Below, piece after piece: positions 1-7,955 of a stretch of 28,116 bases of DNA; the stretch's first letter is position 1; each line of letters begins with the position of its first letter. The DNA is from CAINDZ01 sp964399195. Lineage in GTDB: Bacteria > Krumholzibacteriota > Krumholzibacteriia > LZORAL124-64-63. Position numbers and translations under genes: made by a program. Where the stretch lies: assembly GCA_964399195.1 (NCBI GenBank), contig CAYNPY010000047.1, forward strand, positions 1 through 28,116. Direction: 5' to 3'. Below the pieces are notes generated by a model, which was not told where the DNA came from, made no database searches, and saw nothing but the letters and a program-made list of their open reading frames with translations.

Positions 1-3000
1 GTGCCGTCCGGTCCCGGCCGCGGCACCAGCGGCGCGTGCCAGCCGGCCGGGGTGGTCGCCGCCAGGTCCGGCGGCGTGCGTTCGACGCGCAGCGTGTACG
101 GCGCCGCGGCCGCCGGCAGGCCCGCCGGCAGGTCGGCGGGATCGCGCCACACCACGACCCCGTGGCGGCCGGTCGCCGTCGCGTTGACCAGCAGGCGCGC
201 CTGGCCGGAGGCGTCGGTGACGGCCGTCGTCGCGAAGTCGTCCAGCCCGACCACGCGCGAGGCGGGCGTCAGCCACGCCAGCCGCAGGCGGCCGTGGACC
301 GGAGCGATGTCCACGCTGACCGCCACCTGGCCAAGGTCGGCCGTCAAGAGGTCGACGTGCCGCAGCGCGAGCAGGCGATCGGCCGGCATCGTCAACGCGC
401 TGGCCGCCCCGAACGCGACCGCGGCGCTGACCGTCTTGACGGCGTGGCAGGTGGAGGTGCCGTCGCCGGCGTTCAGCACGCCGACGTCCCATTCCGTCGA
501 GCCCTCCAGCGCGTTGTTGACGATGACCGCCTCGATCGCGCCGGCGGGGCGCAGGCTGGCGGCGCGGAGGTTCGTCGTGCGGAAGCCGTTCGCGGTGCCG
601 GCGGCGAGCGTGTGGATCCGCAGGTCGTAGTCGGCGCTCGCCGCCTGCGGCCACATCGTGACCGCCGTGAAGGCGCCGTCGCTCAGAAAGCGCAGGCCGT
701 CGCAGTTGAAGACGCGCGTCACCGACGACGGCAGCGCCTCCCAGCCGCCGTCGCGATCGGGCGGCGCCAGGCGCGTGACCGCCGTGTTCGTCGTCAGCGC
801 GAGCGGCGACCACACCCACTGTCCGGCCCACTGGTTGTCAGTCTCGTCGGTCTCGCTCACCACTTCCGTCGCGTCGTGGATGGCCCCCAGCGTGTGGCGA
901 CCGCCGCGGACGCTGACCGGGCCCATGTTGAGCCCGAAGTAGGTCGAGCCGCCCTCGATCGGCAGGATCGCCGGCGGCGACAGCACCGTCGAGCCGTCCA
1001 GCCGCACGTGCGTGGCGAACCCGACCGGCGTGGTCGCTTCGCCGGCGTTGACGCCGGCCAGGTTCACCCAGGTGGCCAGGGCGTTGCCGGTCAGGGCCGA
1101 GGCGGCCGGCACGTTCAGGTAGTTCGCGTCGGGGGCGGCCCGCGGCACCAGCGGTCCGGCCCAGCCCGCCGCGGTCGTCGGCTGCAGGTCGGCCGGCGCC
1201 GCCGCGCGGATGACGAACGGCCCGTAGGTGGCGTACTGCCCGCTGGCGCGCCCCGCGCGGTCGATGGCCCGGATCGTGAAGTACCAGGTGCCGGGCGTCA
1301 GCGTGCCGTGCGTGTAGGAGGCGGGCAGCGCCGGGATGTCCAGCGCCAGTCCGGGCGCGCGCGGCGCGTCGCGATCGATCGAGATGTCGTAGCCCGCGAT
1401 CCCCGAGACGTCGTCCACGGCGGGCGTCCAGGTGAACGTGGGCGTGGCGTCCGGCGAATCGCCCGTCAGCGGATGCGACGCCGACGCCAACGCCGTGACC
1501 GCGCCCGGCGCCTGTTCGTCGATCTCGTAGCCGACGTTGCGCGCGGTCTCCCACAGCAGGCGCGTGCGCTCCGGCCAGCGGGCGCGGAAGCCGTCGAGGA
1601 ACTGCGTCACCGTCGTCGCGTCGTCCACCAGGGTCACGGTGAAGATCTCGTCGATGCCCTCGACCATGACGTCCTCGACGTCGTCGAACGGGTCGTGGTC
1701 GTCCTGGTCGGCGTCCTCGACGTCGCGCAGCAGCCGGCCGACGAAGCCCTCGGTGGTCTCGACGTCGCAATCGCACGGATCGCCGGCGGTGTCCGTGCAG
1801 TCGAAAGGGTCCTCCTGGGGCCGGGCGTTGAGCGCGGGAAGGCCGTGGAGCGTGGCGAAGCTGCGCGTGACGACGTCGGCGAACCAGTTCGGCCAGCCCT
1901 CGGACCAGGCGTCGTGGTCGGTCTCCGAGCAGGTCTCGCAGTGGCCGCAGTCGATCTCCCACGGCCAGCCCTCGAGCTGCTCGTCGCAGTTGCCGTTGCA
2001 GTAGTCCGGCGTCACCAGCTGGCCCAGCGTGTTGATCACGTGATGGCCGTACTCGTGCACATGGGTCGCCTCGCGCCACTGGAAGTCGATGATCAGTTCG
2101 TCGTCCGGGTCGGGATCCTGGTCGTAGTCGCGGGGGATGTAGATGTCGCGGAAGAACGGGTTGTAGGCGGGCCATTGCTCCGTCGGGTAGATCGCGGTGA
2201 CGAACGGCACATTGCGCCCGGCGTAGGTGTCGACGTAGCTCCAGGCGCGGGTCAGGTTGGTCAGGATGTGGAGCACGGGCATGTCGTCGTCGTTCGACGG
2301 ACGCGTCGCGCCCAGGTCCAGCAGGGTACCGGTGAAGTCGTTGCGCGTCGTGCTGGTCCACTTGTTCGGGGGCGTCGCCCCGCCCAGCCAGTCGTCGCGC
2401 ACCTTGACGCGGTCGTTCTCCGACCAGAATTCGACGCGCAGGTCGGGCTCGGCGTCGCCCAGCTGGGGCGACCAGTGGAAGGAGGCCTCATAGTCGCCGT
2501 CCGCGTCGGTCGCGGTCGCAGCCAGCTCCTGGTCCACCAGCCCGTCTTCGTCGTAGACGCGCACCGTGGCGCCGAAGACCCCGATCGACTGCGCGTCGCG
2601 GCGCTCGTATACGAAGCGGCCGCGCACCGTGATCGTGCGGCCGCTCTTGGCGGCCGCACCCGGCCCGACGGCGGCAGCGTCGGTGTCCGGAGCTCCCGCG
2701 TCAGCCCGTGGCGCCGGGCCGGGGCGCGCCAGGTCGCCCCGGCCGGATGCCGGCAGCGGCCCCTCGTGCGGGCGCAGGGCGGCGGGCCGCTCGGCCGCCG
2801 CGAAGGTGGAAGCGCCCACGCGCCAGACCTGCCGCGCGCGGCGGCCCTCGACGTCGCACAGGAGCGTCAGCGGCCGGTCGGGATCGTCCGGCGTGGCCGC
2901 CAGCGCCAGGCGCAGCGGCCGTCCCGGGACCAGGGCCACGGTGGCCGGGGCCGCGAAGCTTGAGATCGTCCAGCCGTCGCCGACGATGCGCAGGCCGTCG

Positions 3001-3185
3001 ACCACGACCGGCTCGGCGGACTCGATCTCGACCACCGCCGTGAACGGCTGGCCGGCCAGCGCTCCGCCCGCGTCGGGCTGCAGCTCGAACCGCACCGGGA
3101 GCCGGGCCAGCGTCGCGCCGGCCTCGCGCGGGACGGCGGCCAGCAGGATCGCCAGGGCCAGCCAGGCGGCGCGCGGGGCGGTCAT
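1..3185 (-). CDS. Secreted HExxH zinc metalloprotease, multidomain (3' end beyond window)
   Basis: The reverse strand is open from ATG at 3185 to the left edge, giving 1061 residues without a stop. Residues 1-24 look like a signal peptide (run ending AILLAAVPREAGA). Residues about 180-270 resemble a transthyretin-like beta domain. The zinc motif HEYGH is at 377-381, and a Glu in SEGW (E429) fits the third ligand of gluzincin-type peptidases. Between them lies a Cys-rich insert (CNGNC, then CGHCETC), followed by an Asp-rich stretch (DADQDDHD) that may bind calcium. A fibronectin III-like domain follows at about 565-655, then CARDB-like beta modules. GW-x-x-PLVPR occurs twice, 374 residues apart, so a repeat unit is duplicated and cut by the window edge. 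The start overlaps the upstream stop as ATGA, with GGAG five bases before it. Likely an extracellular or surface protease; substrate unknown. Residue-level calls are seen; the domain names are inferred from pattern. Confidence 0.85.
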   Translation of the reverse strand, partial: MTAPRAAWLALAILLAAVPREAGATLARLPVRFELQPDAGGALAGQPFTAVVEIESAEPVVVDGLRIVGDGWTISSFAAPATVALVPGRPLRLALAATPDDPDRPLTLLCDVEGRRARQVWRVGASTFAAAERPAALRPHEGPLPASGRGDLARPGPAPRADAGAPDTDAAAVGPGAAAKSGRTITVRGRFVYERRDAQSIGVFGATVRVYDEDGLVDQELAATATDADGDYEASFHWSPQLGDAEPDLRVEFWSENDRVKVRDDWLGGATPPNKWTSTTRNDFTGTLLDLGATRPSNDDDMPVLHILTNLTRAWSYVDTYAGRNVPFVTAIYPTEQWPAYNPFFRDIYIPRDYDQDPDPDDELIIDFQWREATHVHEYGHHVINTLGQLVTPDYCNGNCDEQLEGWPWEIDCGHCETCSETDHDAWSEGWPNWFADVVTRSFATLHGLPALNARPQEDPFDCTDTAGDPCDCDVETTEGFVGRLLRDVEDADQDDHDPFDDVEDVMVEGIDEIFTVTLVDDATTVTQFLDGFRARWPERTRLLWETARNVGYEIDEQAPGAVTALASASHPLTGDSPDATPTFTWTPAVDDVSGIAGYDISIDRDAPRAPGLALDIPALPASYTHGTLTPGTWYFTIRAIDRAGRASGQYATYGPFVIRAAAPADLQPTTAAGWAGPLVPRAAPDANYLNVPAASALTGNALATWVNLAGVNAGEATTPVGFATHVRLDGSTVLSPPAILPIEGGSTYFGLNMGPVSVRGGRHTLGAIHDATEVVSETDETDNQWAGQWVWSPLALTTNTAVTRLAPPDRDGGWEALPSSVTRVFNCDGLRFLSDGAFTAVTMWPQAASADYDLRIHTLAAGTANGFRTTNLRAASLRPAGAIEAVIVNNALEGSTEWDVGVLNAGDGTSTCHAVKTVSAAVAFGAASALTMPADRLLALRHVDLLTADLGQVAVSVDIAPVHGRLRLAWLTPASRVVGLDDFATTAVTDASGQARLLVNATATGRHGVVVWRDPADLPAGLPAAAAPYTLRVERTPPDLAATTPAGWHAPLVPRPGPDG

Positions 3186-3700
3186 GGCCGCTCCGCGTTC
3201 GCGGGCGCGGCGTTCGCGGCCTCGCCGACGACGGCAGCCAGCGCCGCCAGGTCGGCTTCCAGCGCGGCGACCGCGCCGGACCACCCGGCCCGGCGCGCGA
3301 TGTCGAGCTGGATCTCCAGGCAGTCGCGCTCGGCCTGCTCCTTCGCGCCGGCGATCGCGGCCTGCAGCGCCAGCGCTTCGGCGTGGTCCCCGGCCCGGGC
3401 CAGGCGTTCCTGCAGGACCGCGACCAGTTCGCGCTCGGCGGCGAACACCTCGGCCAGCCGCGCGTTCAGTTCGCCGCGCAGGGCGGGCGCCGCTGCGCCG
3501 GGCCCCAGATCGGCAGTCGCCGAACCGGCGGTCGCGGCGCCGGTCCGCGGCCCCGGCTCCAGGACGGGTCCGGGCTCGGCGGTCCCGGTGGCGCGCGGCG
3601 CGGCCGCCAGGGCGAGAACCAGCACGAGAACCAGGACGAGAGCCGGGCAGGCTGCGGCGGGCGCCGGCGCCGTCGGGCGGTTCACGAAGTTGCTTTTCAC
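3182..3700 (-). CDS. Small secreted coiled-coil protein, unknown function
   Basis: 172 residues from a GTG at 3700. This start is chosen because GGAG lies seven bases upstream and a signal peptide follows at once: basic N-terminus, then a Leu/Val-rich core (LVLVLVLVLALA) and an Ala-rich cleavage region. The mature protein has an Ala/Gly/Pro-rich linker and then, from about residue 70, an Ala/Glu/Leu/Arg-rich helical region of about 100 residues with heptad character (for example ELNARLAEVFAAERELVAVL). This recalls small periplasmic helical proteins of the Spy/CnrR type, but no diagnostic motif is visible. Its TGA overlaps the ATG of the HExxH protease, so the two are translationally coupled. 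A chaperone, inhibitor or sensor role for the protease is only a guess. An open frame continues upstream to 3994, but that part crosses the padR promoter and is not signal-peptide-like. Confidence 0.75.
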   Translation of the reverse strand: MKSNFVNRPTAPAPAAACPALVLVLVLVLALAAAPRATGTAEPGPVLEPGPRTGAATAGSATADLGPGAAAPALRGELNARLAEVFAAERELVAVLQERLARAGDHAEALALQAAIAGAKEQAERDCLEIQLDIARRAGWSGAVAALEADLAALAAVVGEAANAAPANAERP

Positions 3701-3857
3701 GTCGTCACTCCATTCGGGGGTGGCGGTTTGACGAAAGCGGCCGCGGCGCGGCGCCGGCGTCCTCCTGCCGACAAACGCGCAATCGGGGGACGGTTTGCGC
3801 CAGCCGGGGCGCCGAAACCCGCCGGCGACACCCTGCGCACGCCGCCGCATCCTGGTA

Positions 3858-3886
3858 TTGACATACATTGAACTGCTATGTATAAT
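3858..3886 (+). promoter_or_regulatory. Consensus sigma70-type promoter of padR
   Basis: TTGACA (3858-3863), a 17-base spacer and TATAAT (3881-3886): a perfect match to the housekeeping consensus inside a short AT-rich island. The start of transcription is expected near 3893, giving a leader of about 46 bases before the padR ATG at 3939. Confidence 0.85.
3863..3883. promoter_or_regulatory. Palindromic operator candidate overlapping the padR promoter
   Basis: ATACAT, nine bases, ATGTAT form a perfect inverted repeat from the last base of the -35 box into the -10 box. PadR-family proteins commonly bind ATGT/ACAT dyads in their own promoters, so this is the natural autoregulatory site. A bound dimer would cover both promoter elements. 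Confidence 0.7.
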
Positions 3887-3938
3887 GCTGCGAGGTATTC
3901 GAAACGACCACCCGCGACGATCCGGCAAGGGCACGTCC

Positions 3939-4325
3939 ATGGAGATCAGCAAGGACCTGATGGCCGCCTCCTCGACGCCGATCGTCCTGGCCATCCTGGC
4001 CGAGGGCGACAGCTACGGCTACGCGATCATCAAGCGCGTCCTGGAGCTGTCCGGCGGGGCCATCGAGTGGTCCGACGGCATGCTCTACCCGGTGCTGCAC
4101 CGGCTGGAGCGCCTGGGCCACATCGAGGCGCGCTGGGAGACGGCCGGGACCGGCCGCCGCCGCAAGTACTACCGGATCACGCCTGGCGGCCGCGAGCAGC
4201 TCGCCGAGGAACGGCGCCAATGGCAGGCCGTCGATACCGCGCTGCGCGGCATCTGGTCCGCGCTGGCGCTCCCGTCTGCGCCCAACCTCTTGCTGCCGTC
4301 CGCACCCCAACCCGAGGGAGCCTGA
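3939..4325 (+). CDS. PadR family transcriptional regulator
   Basis: 128 residues. The start at 3939 has AAGGG seven bases upstream; a frame extending further upstream would run through the promoter. The N-terminal winged helix is typical of PadR (residues about 8-85): VLAILAEGDSYGYAI, then EWSDGMLYPVLHRLERLG and the wing GRRRKYYRITPGGREQL. The short C-terminal helix marks the small PadR subfamily, which dimerises and usually represses its own operon in response to a small molecule or membrane stress. The membrane protein gene begins three bases after its stop, so the two form an operon. The inducer cannot be read from sequence. Confidence 0.95.
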   Translation: MEISKDLMAASSTPIVLAILAEGDSYGYAIIKRVLELSGGAIEWSDGMLYPVLHRLERLGHIEARWETAGTGRRRKYYRITPGGREQLAEERRQWQAVDTALRGIWSALALPSAPNLLLPSAPQPEGA

Positions 4326-4328
4326 ACG

Positions 4329-5699
4329 ATGACGGACCCGCGCACCGACGCGACGCTCGAGACCCAGATCGACCAGTGGCGCAGCTACCTGCGGCGGCGG
4401 CAGGCGATCCACGCCGTCGACGTCGCCGAACTGGAGGACCATCTGCGCGAGCAGATCGACGGCCTGGTCGAGGCGGGCCTGGCCGCCGACGAGGCGTTCC
4501 TGGTGGCGGTCAAGCGCATGGGCAACCTCGACGCGCTCTCGCGCGAGTTCGCGCGCGAGCATTCCGAGCGGCTCTGGAAGCAACTGGTCGTCGCGGCGCC
4601 GGACGCGGGGGAGGCCGCCGGCAGCGCGAGGCGCGAGGCGATGGTGGCGCTGGGTCTCGCCGTCGCGACGGCCCTGCTCGTCAAGGTGCCGGGGCTGTTC
4701 GGGCTGCACTGGGGAGAGGCCGAGGGATTCTACCTGCGCAACCTGAGCCTGTTCGTGCTGCCGCTGCTGGCCGCGTACTTCGCCTGGAAGCGCGAGCTCG
4801 AGATGGGAACGAAGCTCCGCCTGGCCGCGGCCTTCGCGGTGGCGGCGGTGATCGCCAACCTGTACCCGCTGGTCGAGACGGGAGCGACCGCGGTGCTGAC
4901 GGGTCTGCACCTGCCCATCGCGCTGTGGCTGGTCGTCGGCATCGCCTACGCGGGCGGCCGCTGGGCGCAGGCGGCCGGGCGCATGGACTTCATCCGTTTC
5001 TCGGGCGAGCTGTTCATCTACTACGCGCTGATCGCCCTGGGCGGCGGCGTGTTCACGGCGTTCATGATGCTGATCTTCCAGGCGATCGGGATCGACGTCG
5101 AGCGCTTCTTCGAGAGGTGGCTGCTGCCGTGCGGCGCGACCGGCGCCGTCATCGTCGCCGCCTGGCTGGTCGAGGCCAAGCAGAGCGTCATCGAGAACAT
5201 GGCGCCGGTGCTGACGCGCCTGTTCACGCCGCTGTTCGCGGCGCTGCTGGTGGCGTTCCTGGTGACGGTGGCCCTGACCGGGCGCGCGATCGACATCCAG
5301 CGCGACGTGCTGATCGCCTTCGACCTGCTGCTGGTCGTGGTCCTGGGCCTGCTGCTCTACTCGGTGTCCGCGCGCGACCCGCAGGCCCCCCCCGGCATCT
5401 TCGACGCGCTGCAGGTGGTGCTGCTGGTCAGCGCGTTGCTGGCCGACGCGGTGGCGCTGTGGGCCATCGCCGCCCGCATCACCGAGTTCGGCTGGACGCC
5501 CAACCGCGTGGCGGCCCTGGGCGAGAACGTGATCCTGCTGGTGAACCTGGGCTGGTCGCTGGTGCTCTACGCGGGCTTCCTGCGCCGGCGCCTGCCGTTC
5601 ACGCGGCTCGAGCGCTGGCAGACGGACTACCTGCCGGTCTACGCGGCGTGGGCGGCGGTGGTGGTGATCGTGTTCCCGCCGCTGTTCGGATACCGGTGA
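4329..5699 (+). CDS. HAAS/permease-prefix domain plus DUF4153-like membrane protein
   Basis: 456 residues, with GAGGGAG upstream inside the end of padR. Residues 1-85 form a soluble helical domain (ELEDHLREQIDGLVEAGL, then DEAFLVAVKRMGNLDAL) that matches the HAAS/permease-prefix domain repeatedly found beside PadR regulators. The remainder is hydrophobic, with roughly ten membrane segments, and FYLRNLSLFVLPLLAAYFAWKRE resembles the DUF4153 membrane family. No ATPase, FtsX or other transporter motif is visible. The arrangement suggests a PadR-controlled membrane stress or signalling protein; its biochemical activity is unknown. The stop lies three bases before the first assembly gap, so a third gene of the operon could be missing. 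Confidence 0.8.
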   Translation: MTDPRTDATLETQIDQWRSYLRRRQAIHAVDVAELEDHLREQIDGLVEAGLAADEAFLVAVKRMGNLDALSREFAREHSERLWKQLVVAAPDAGEAAGSARREAMVALGLAVATALLVKVPGLFGLHWGEAEGFYLRNLSLFVLPLLAAYFAWKRELEMGTKLRLAAAFAVAAVIANLYPLVETGATAVLTGLHLPIALWLVVGIAYAGGRWAQAAGRMDFIRFSGELFIYYALIALGGGVFTAFMMLIFQAIGIDVERFFERWLLPCGATGAVIVAAWLVEAKQSVIENMAPVLTRLFTPLFAALLVAFLVTVALTGRAIDIQRDVLIAFDLLLVVVLGLLLYSVSARDPQAPPGIFDALQVVLLVSALLADAVALWAIAARITEFGWTPNRVAALGENVILLVNLGWSLVLYAGFLRRRLPFTRLERWQTDYLPVYAAWAAVVVIVFPPLFGYR

Positions 5700-5702
5700 C
5701 GC

Positions 5703-5802
5703 NNNNNNNNNNNNNNNNNNNNNNNNNNNNNNNNNNNNNNNNNNNNNNNNNNNNNNNNNNNNNNNNNNNNNNNNNNNNNNNNNNNNNNNNNNNNNNNNNN
5801 NN
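5703..5802. other. Assembly gap (100 N)
   Basis: Exactly 100 N, the usual placeholder for a scaffold gap of unknown size. It lies between the end of the DUF4153-like gene and the promoter of the phosphate cotransporter, so the true distance and any gene there are unknown. Confidence 0.98.
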
Positions 5803-5829
5803 CGGTGTCCGCCGGCCCGAAAAGCGTTT

Positions 5830-5858
5830 TGACCCGGGCGGGCCCGACGGCTAGGCTT
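5830..5858 (+). promoter_or_regulatory. Candidate promoter of the Na/Pi cotransporter operon
   Basis: TTGACC (5830-5835), a 17-base spacer and TAGGCT (5853-5858). The expected transcript start near 5865 leaves a leader of about 57 bases. The -10 resembles those at 7874 and 15746. Confidence 0.6.
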
Positions 5859-5921
5859 CGGGCGCCGAGCACCTGCGCCCGTCCACCCGACCGCCGTGAC
5901 CCGCAACCAGCCCGGAGCGCG

Positions 5922-7106
5922 ATGGCCGACCCCGCGACCGAGTCGAGTGCCGACCTGCCGGCGGCTGTCCGCGCCGAGCCGCCGCGCGCGGTGTCGCTGG
6001 CGGCCAGCATAGCCGCCCTGGCGATCCTGCTCTACGTCTTCCTGGTCGCGATCGCGATGTTCGGCACGGCGTTCAAGCTGCTGGGCAGCGGCTTCAGCGA
6101 GAGCCTGATCCGCACCACCGCGCACCCGGTCGTCGGGCTGATGATCGGCCTGTTGTCCACGTCGCTCATCCAGAGCTCGTCGGGCACGACCTCCATCGTC
6201 GTCGGCATGGTCGCCGGCGGCGCGCTGACCGTGCGCGGGGCGATCCCCATCATGATGGGCGCCAACCTGGGCACCACCATCACCAACACGCTGGTGGCCA
6301 TGGCCTCGCTGAACAGGCGCGCGGAATTCCAGCGCGCCTTCGCCGGCGCCACCATGCACGACTTCTTCAACCTGCTGACCATCCTGGTGCTGTTCCCGCT
6401 CGAGCAGGCGACCCGCTACCTGGAGCGGACGGCGACCTGGCTGAGCGACCACCTGGTGGGCGGCGCGGGCGCCGAGTTCCCCAACCCGGTCAAGGACGTC
6501 ACCATGCCGGCCGTCCACGGCGTGGAGGAACTCCTGGCCGGGCCGCTGGGCTTCTCGACCAGGACCACGGCGATCGTGATGTTCGTGCTGGGCCTGGCGG
6601 CGCTGTTCTTCGCCCTGGCGTTCCTGACGAAGCTGCTCAAGCAGCTGTTCCTGTCGCGAGCGGAGGGCGCGCTGACCGACCGCCTGCGCGGGGGCGGCCT
6701 GGTGGCGATGCTGGCCGGGCTGGTCATCACCGTCGCCGTGCAGAGCAGCTCCATCACGACCAGCCTGCTGGTGCCGTTGATCGGCGCCGGCATCATCCCC
6801 ATCGGCCCGGCGTTCGCGGCCACCCTGGGCGCCAACGTGGGCACCTGCGTGACCGCCCTGCTCGCCTCGCTGGCGGGCACGCCGGCGGCGGTGACCGTGG
6901 CGCTGGTGCACCTGCTGTTCAACCTGTCCGGCATCGCCGTCTTCTACCCGCTGCCGGCGCTCCGTCGCGTTCCGATCCGGCTGGCCACGGCCCTGGCGCG
7001 CCGGACGGCCCGCCGGCGCGCGTTCGCGGTCTACTACATCGTGGGCGTGTTCTTCGTCATGCCCCTGGCGTTCGTCATGATCGACAAGCTCTTCTTCAGC
7101 CACTGA
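5922..7106 (+). CDS. Na+/phosphate cotransporter family protein (NptA/SLC34-like)
   Basis: 394 residues, multi-pass membrane protein. The family hallmark is two inverted repeats each carrying a QSSS motif; here they are QSSSGTTS at residue 84 and QSSSITTS at residue 274, each followed by a conserved Gly-Ala-Asn stretch (GANLGTTITN and GANVGTCVTA). These form the sodium and phosphate sites. The start at 5922 is preceded by GGAG four bases away and follows the only clear promoter. Members such as E. coli YjbB carry a PhoU-like domain fused at the C-terminus; here the protein ends after the transporter domain and the PhoU-like part is a separate gene 17 bases downstream. The operon probably moves phosphate across the inner membrane; direction, import or export, cannot be told. 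Confidence 0.93.
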   Translation: MADPATESSADLPAAVRAEPPRAVSLAASIAALAILLYVFLVAIAMFGTAFKLLGSGFSESLIRTTAHPVVGLMIGLLSTSLIQSSSGTTSIVVGMVAGGALTVRGAIPIMMGANLGTTITNTLVAMASLNRRAEFQRAFAGATMHDFFNLLTILVLFPLEQATRYLERTATWLSDHLVGGAGAEFPNPVKDVTMPAVHGVEELLAGPLGFSTRTTAIVMFVLGLAALFFALAFLTKLLKQLFLSRAEGALTDRLRGGGLVAMLAGLVITVAVQSSSITTSLLVPLIGAGIIPIGPAFAATLGANVGTCVTALLASLAGTPAAVTVALVHLLFNLSGIAVFYPLPALRRVPIRLATALARRTARRRAFAVYYIVGVFFVMPLAFVMIDKLFFSH

Positions 7107-7123
7107 ACCGCGCGGAGGTCCCC

Positions 7124-7807
7124 GTGAAATTCCTGAACTTCCTGGAGATCTTCCGGCGCGACAACTGGAGCAACGAGCTGACCGCCATGATCAGCGAGAT
7201 GCTGCAACTGGCGCACGGGATGTACGGCCACACGTGCCGCGTGGTCTTCGACGGCGCTCCGGACTCCGATCCGCAGGGACTCATCTACGAGCCCGACAAG
7301 CGCATCAACAAGCTCGAGCGCAACATCCGGCGCCGGGTGGTGACGCGGCTGTCGGTGACTGATTCCAAGGGAGAGGTGCCGTCGGCGCTCATCTTCATGA
7401 ACGTGGTCAAGGACGCCGAGCGCCTGGGTGACTACGTCAAGAACATGCACGAGATCGCCGCCATGATGCCCGCGGACGTCGACCGCGCCCTCTACCGGGC
7501 GCGCCTGGCCGCGGCCACGGCGACCATCGACGCCATGTTCGAGGAGACGCGCCGGGCGTTCGAGTCCAGCGACGAGGAGCTGGCCGGGCGCGTGATCAAG
7601 ACGGCCAAGCAGGAGGGTCGCGCGCACGAGGCGCTGATCCGCGAGCTGACCACGAGCGACCTGCGCACCGCCGACGCCGTCTGCATGGTGCTGATCCTGC
7701 GCTTCTACAAGCGGCTGGTCTCGCACATGAGCAACATCGCCACCAGCATCGTCATGCCGGTGGACCTGATCGACTTCTACGATGAACCCGGGAACGGGGA
7801 GGTGTGA
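7124..7807 (+). CDS. PhoU-like protein partner of the cotransporter
   Basis: 227 residues from a GTG start with a strong GGAGGT four bases upstream, directly after the cotransporter stop. The sequence is all-helical with PhoU-type repeats: an acidic/basic helix (EPDKRINKLERNIRRRVVTRL), then FMNVVKDAERLGDYVKNMHEIA, which matches the metal-binding E/D-x-x-x-D signature of PhoU bundles. A second bundle ends with ILRFYKRLVSHMSNIATSIV. PhoU proteins restrain phosphate transporters and signal phosphate status; here the obvious partner is the upstream NptA-like protein. No PstSCAB or PhoR/PhoB genes are nearby. Confidence 0.88.
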   Translation: MKFLNFLEIFRRDNWSNELTAMISEMLQLAHGMYGHTCRVVFDGAPDSDPQGLIYEPDKRINKLERNIRRRVVTRLSVTDSKGEVPSALIFMNVVKDAERLGDYVKNMHEIAAMMPADVDRALYRARLAAATATIDAMFEETRRAFESSDEELAGRVIKTAKQEGRAHEALIRELTTSDLRTADAVCMVLILRFYKRLVSHMSNIATSIVMPVDLIDFYDEPGNGEV

Positions 7808-7850
7808 CGGCGCTGCAGCGGGTCCATCTTGATACATGATAATGAAAGTC

Positions 7851-7879
7851 TTGTTTCTTCCGCGATTCTCTGCTAGACT
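7851..7879 (+). promoter_or_regulatory. Candidate promoter of the small Cys-rich secreted protein
   Basis: TTGTTT (7851-7856), a 17-base spacer ending in TGC, and TAGACT (7874-7879), an extended -10 type. It lies in an AT-rich patch right after the PhoU-like gene and implies a leader of about 70 bases. Confidence 0.55.
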
Positions 7880-7955
7880 CTTTCGCCGTCACCGCCGGCG
7901 CCCAGCGACCGGAACCCGGCCTGCGGCCCCACGTTCTACCCGGGAAGTGCCGATC

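Noticed and set aside
36..2963. Plus-strand open frame of 975 codons
   Set aside because: Its translation is Arg/Ala/Gly-rich without domains, and the opposite strand encodes the HExxH protease with a signal peptide and clear motifs. It is a GC-rich antisense shadow.
3701..3994. Longer N-terminus for the coiled-coil protein
   Set aside because: The extension crosses the padR promoter, lacks a signal peptide at its start and reads like shadow sequence; the GTG at 3700 has a good ribosome site and signal peptide.
3876..7103. Minus-strand open frame of 1075 codons running through the first gap
   Set aside because: Composition is low-complexity Arg/Gln/His/Gly, and it lies antisense to PadR, the DUF4153-like protein and the Na/Pi cotransporter.
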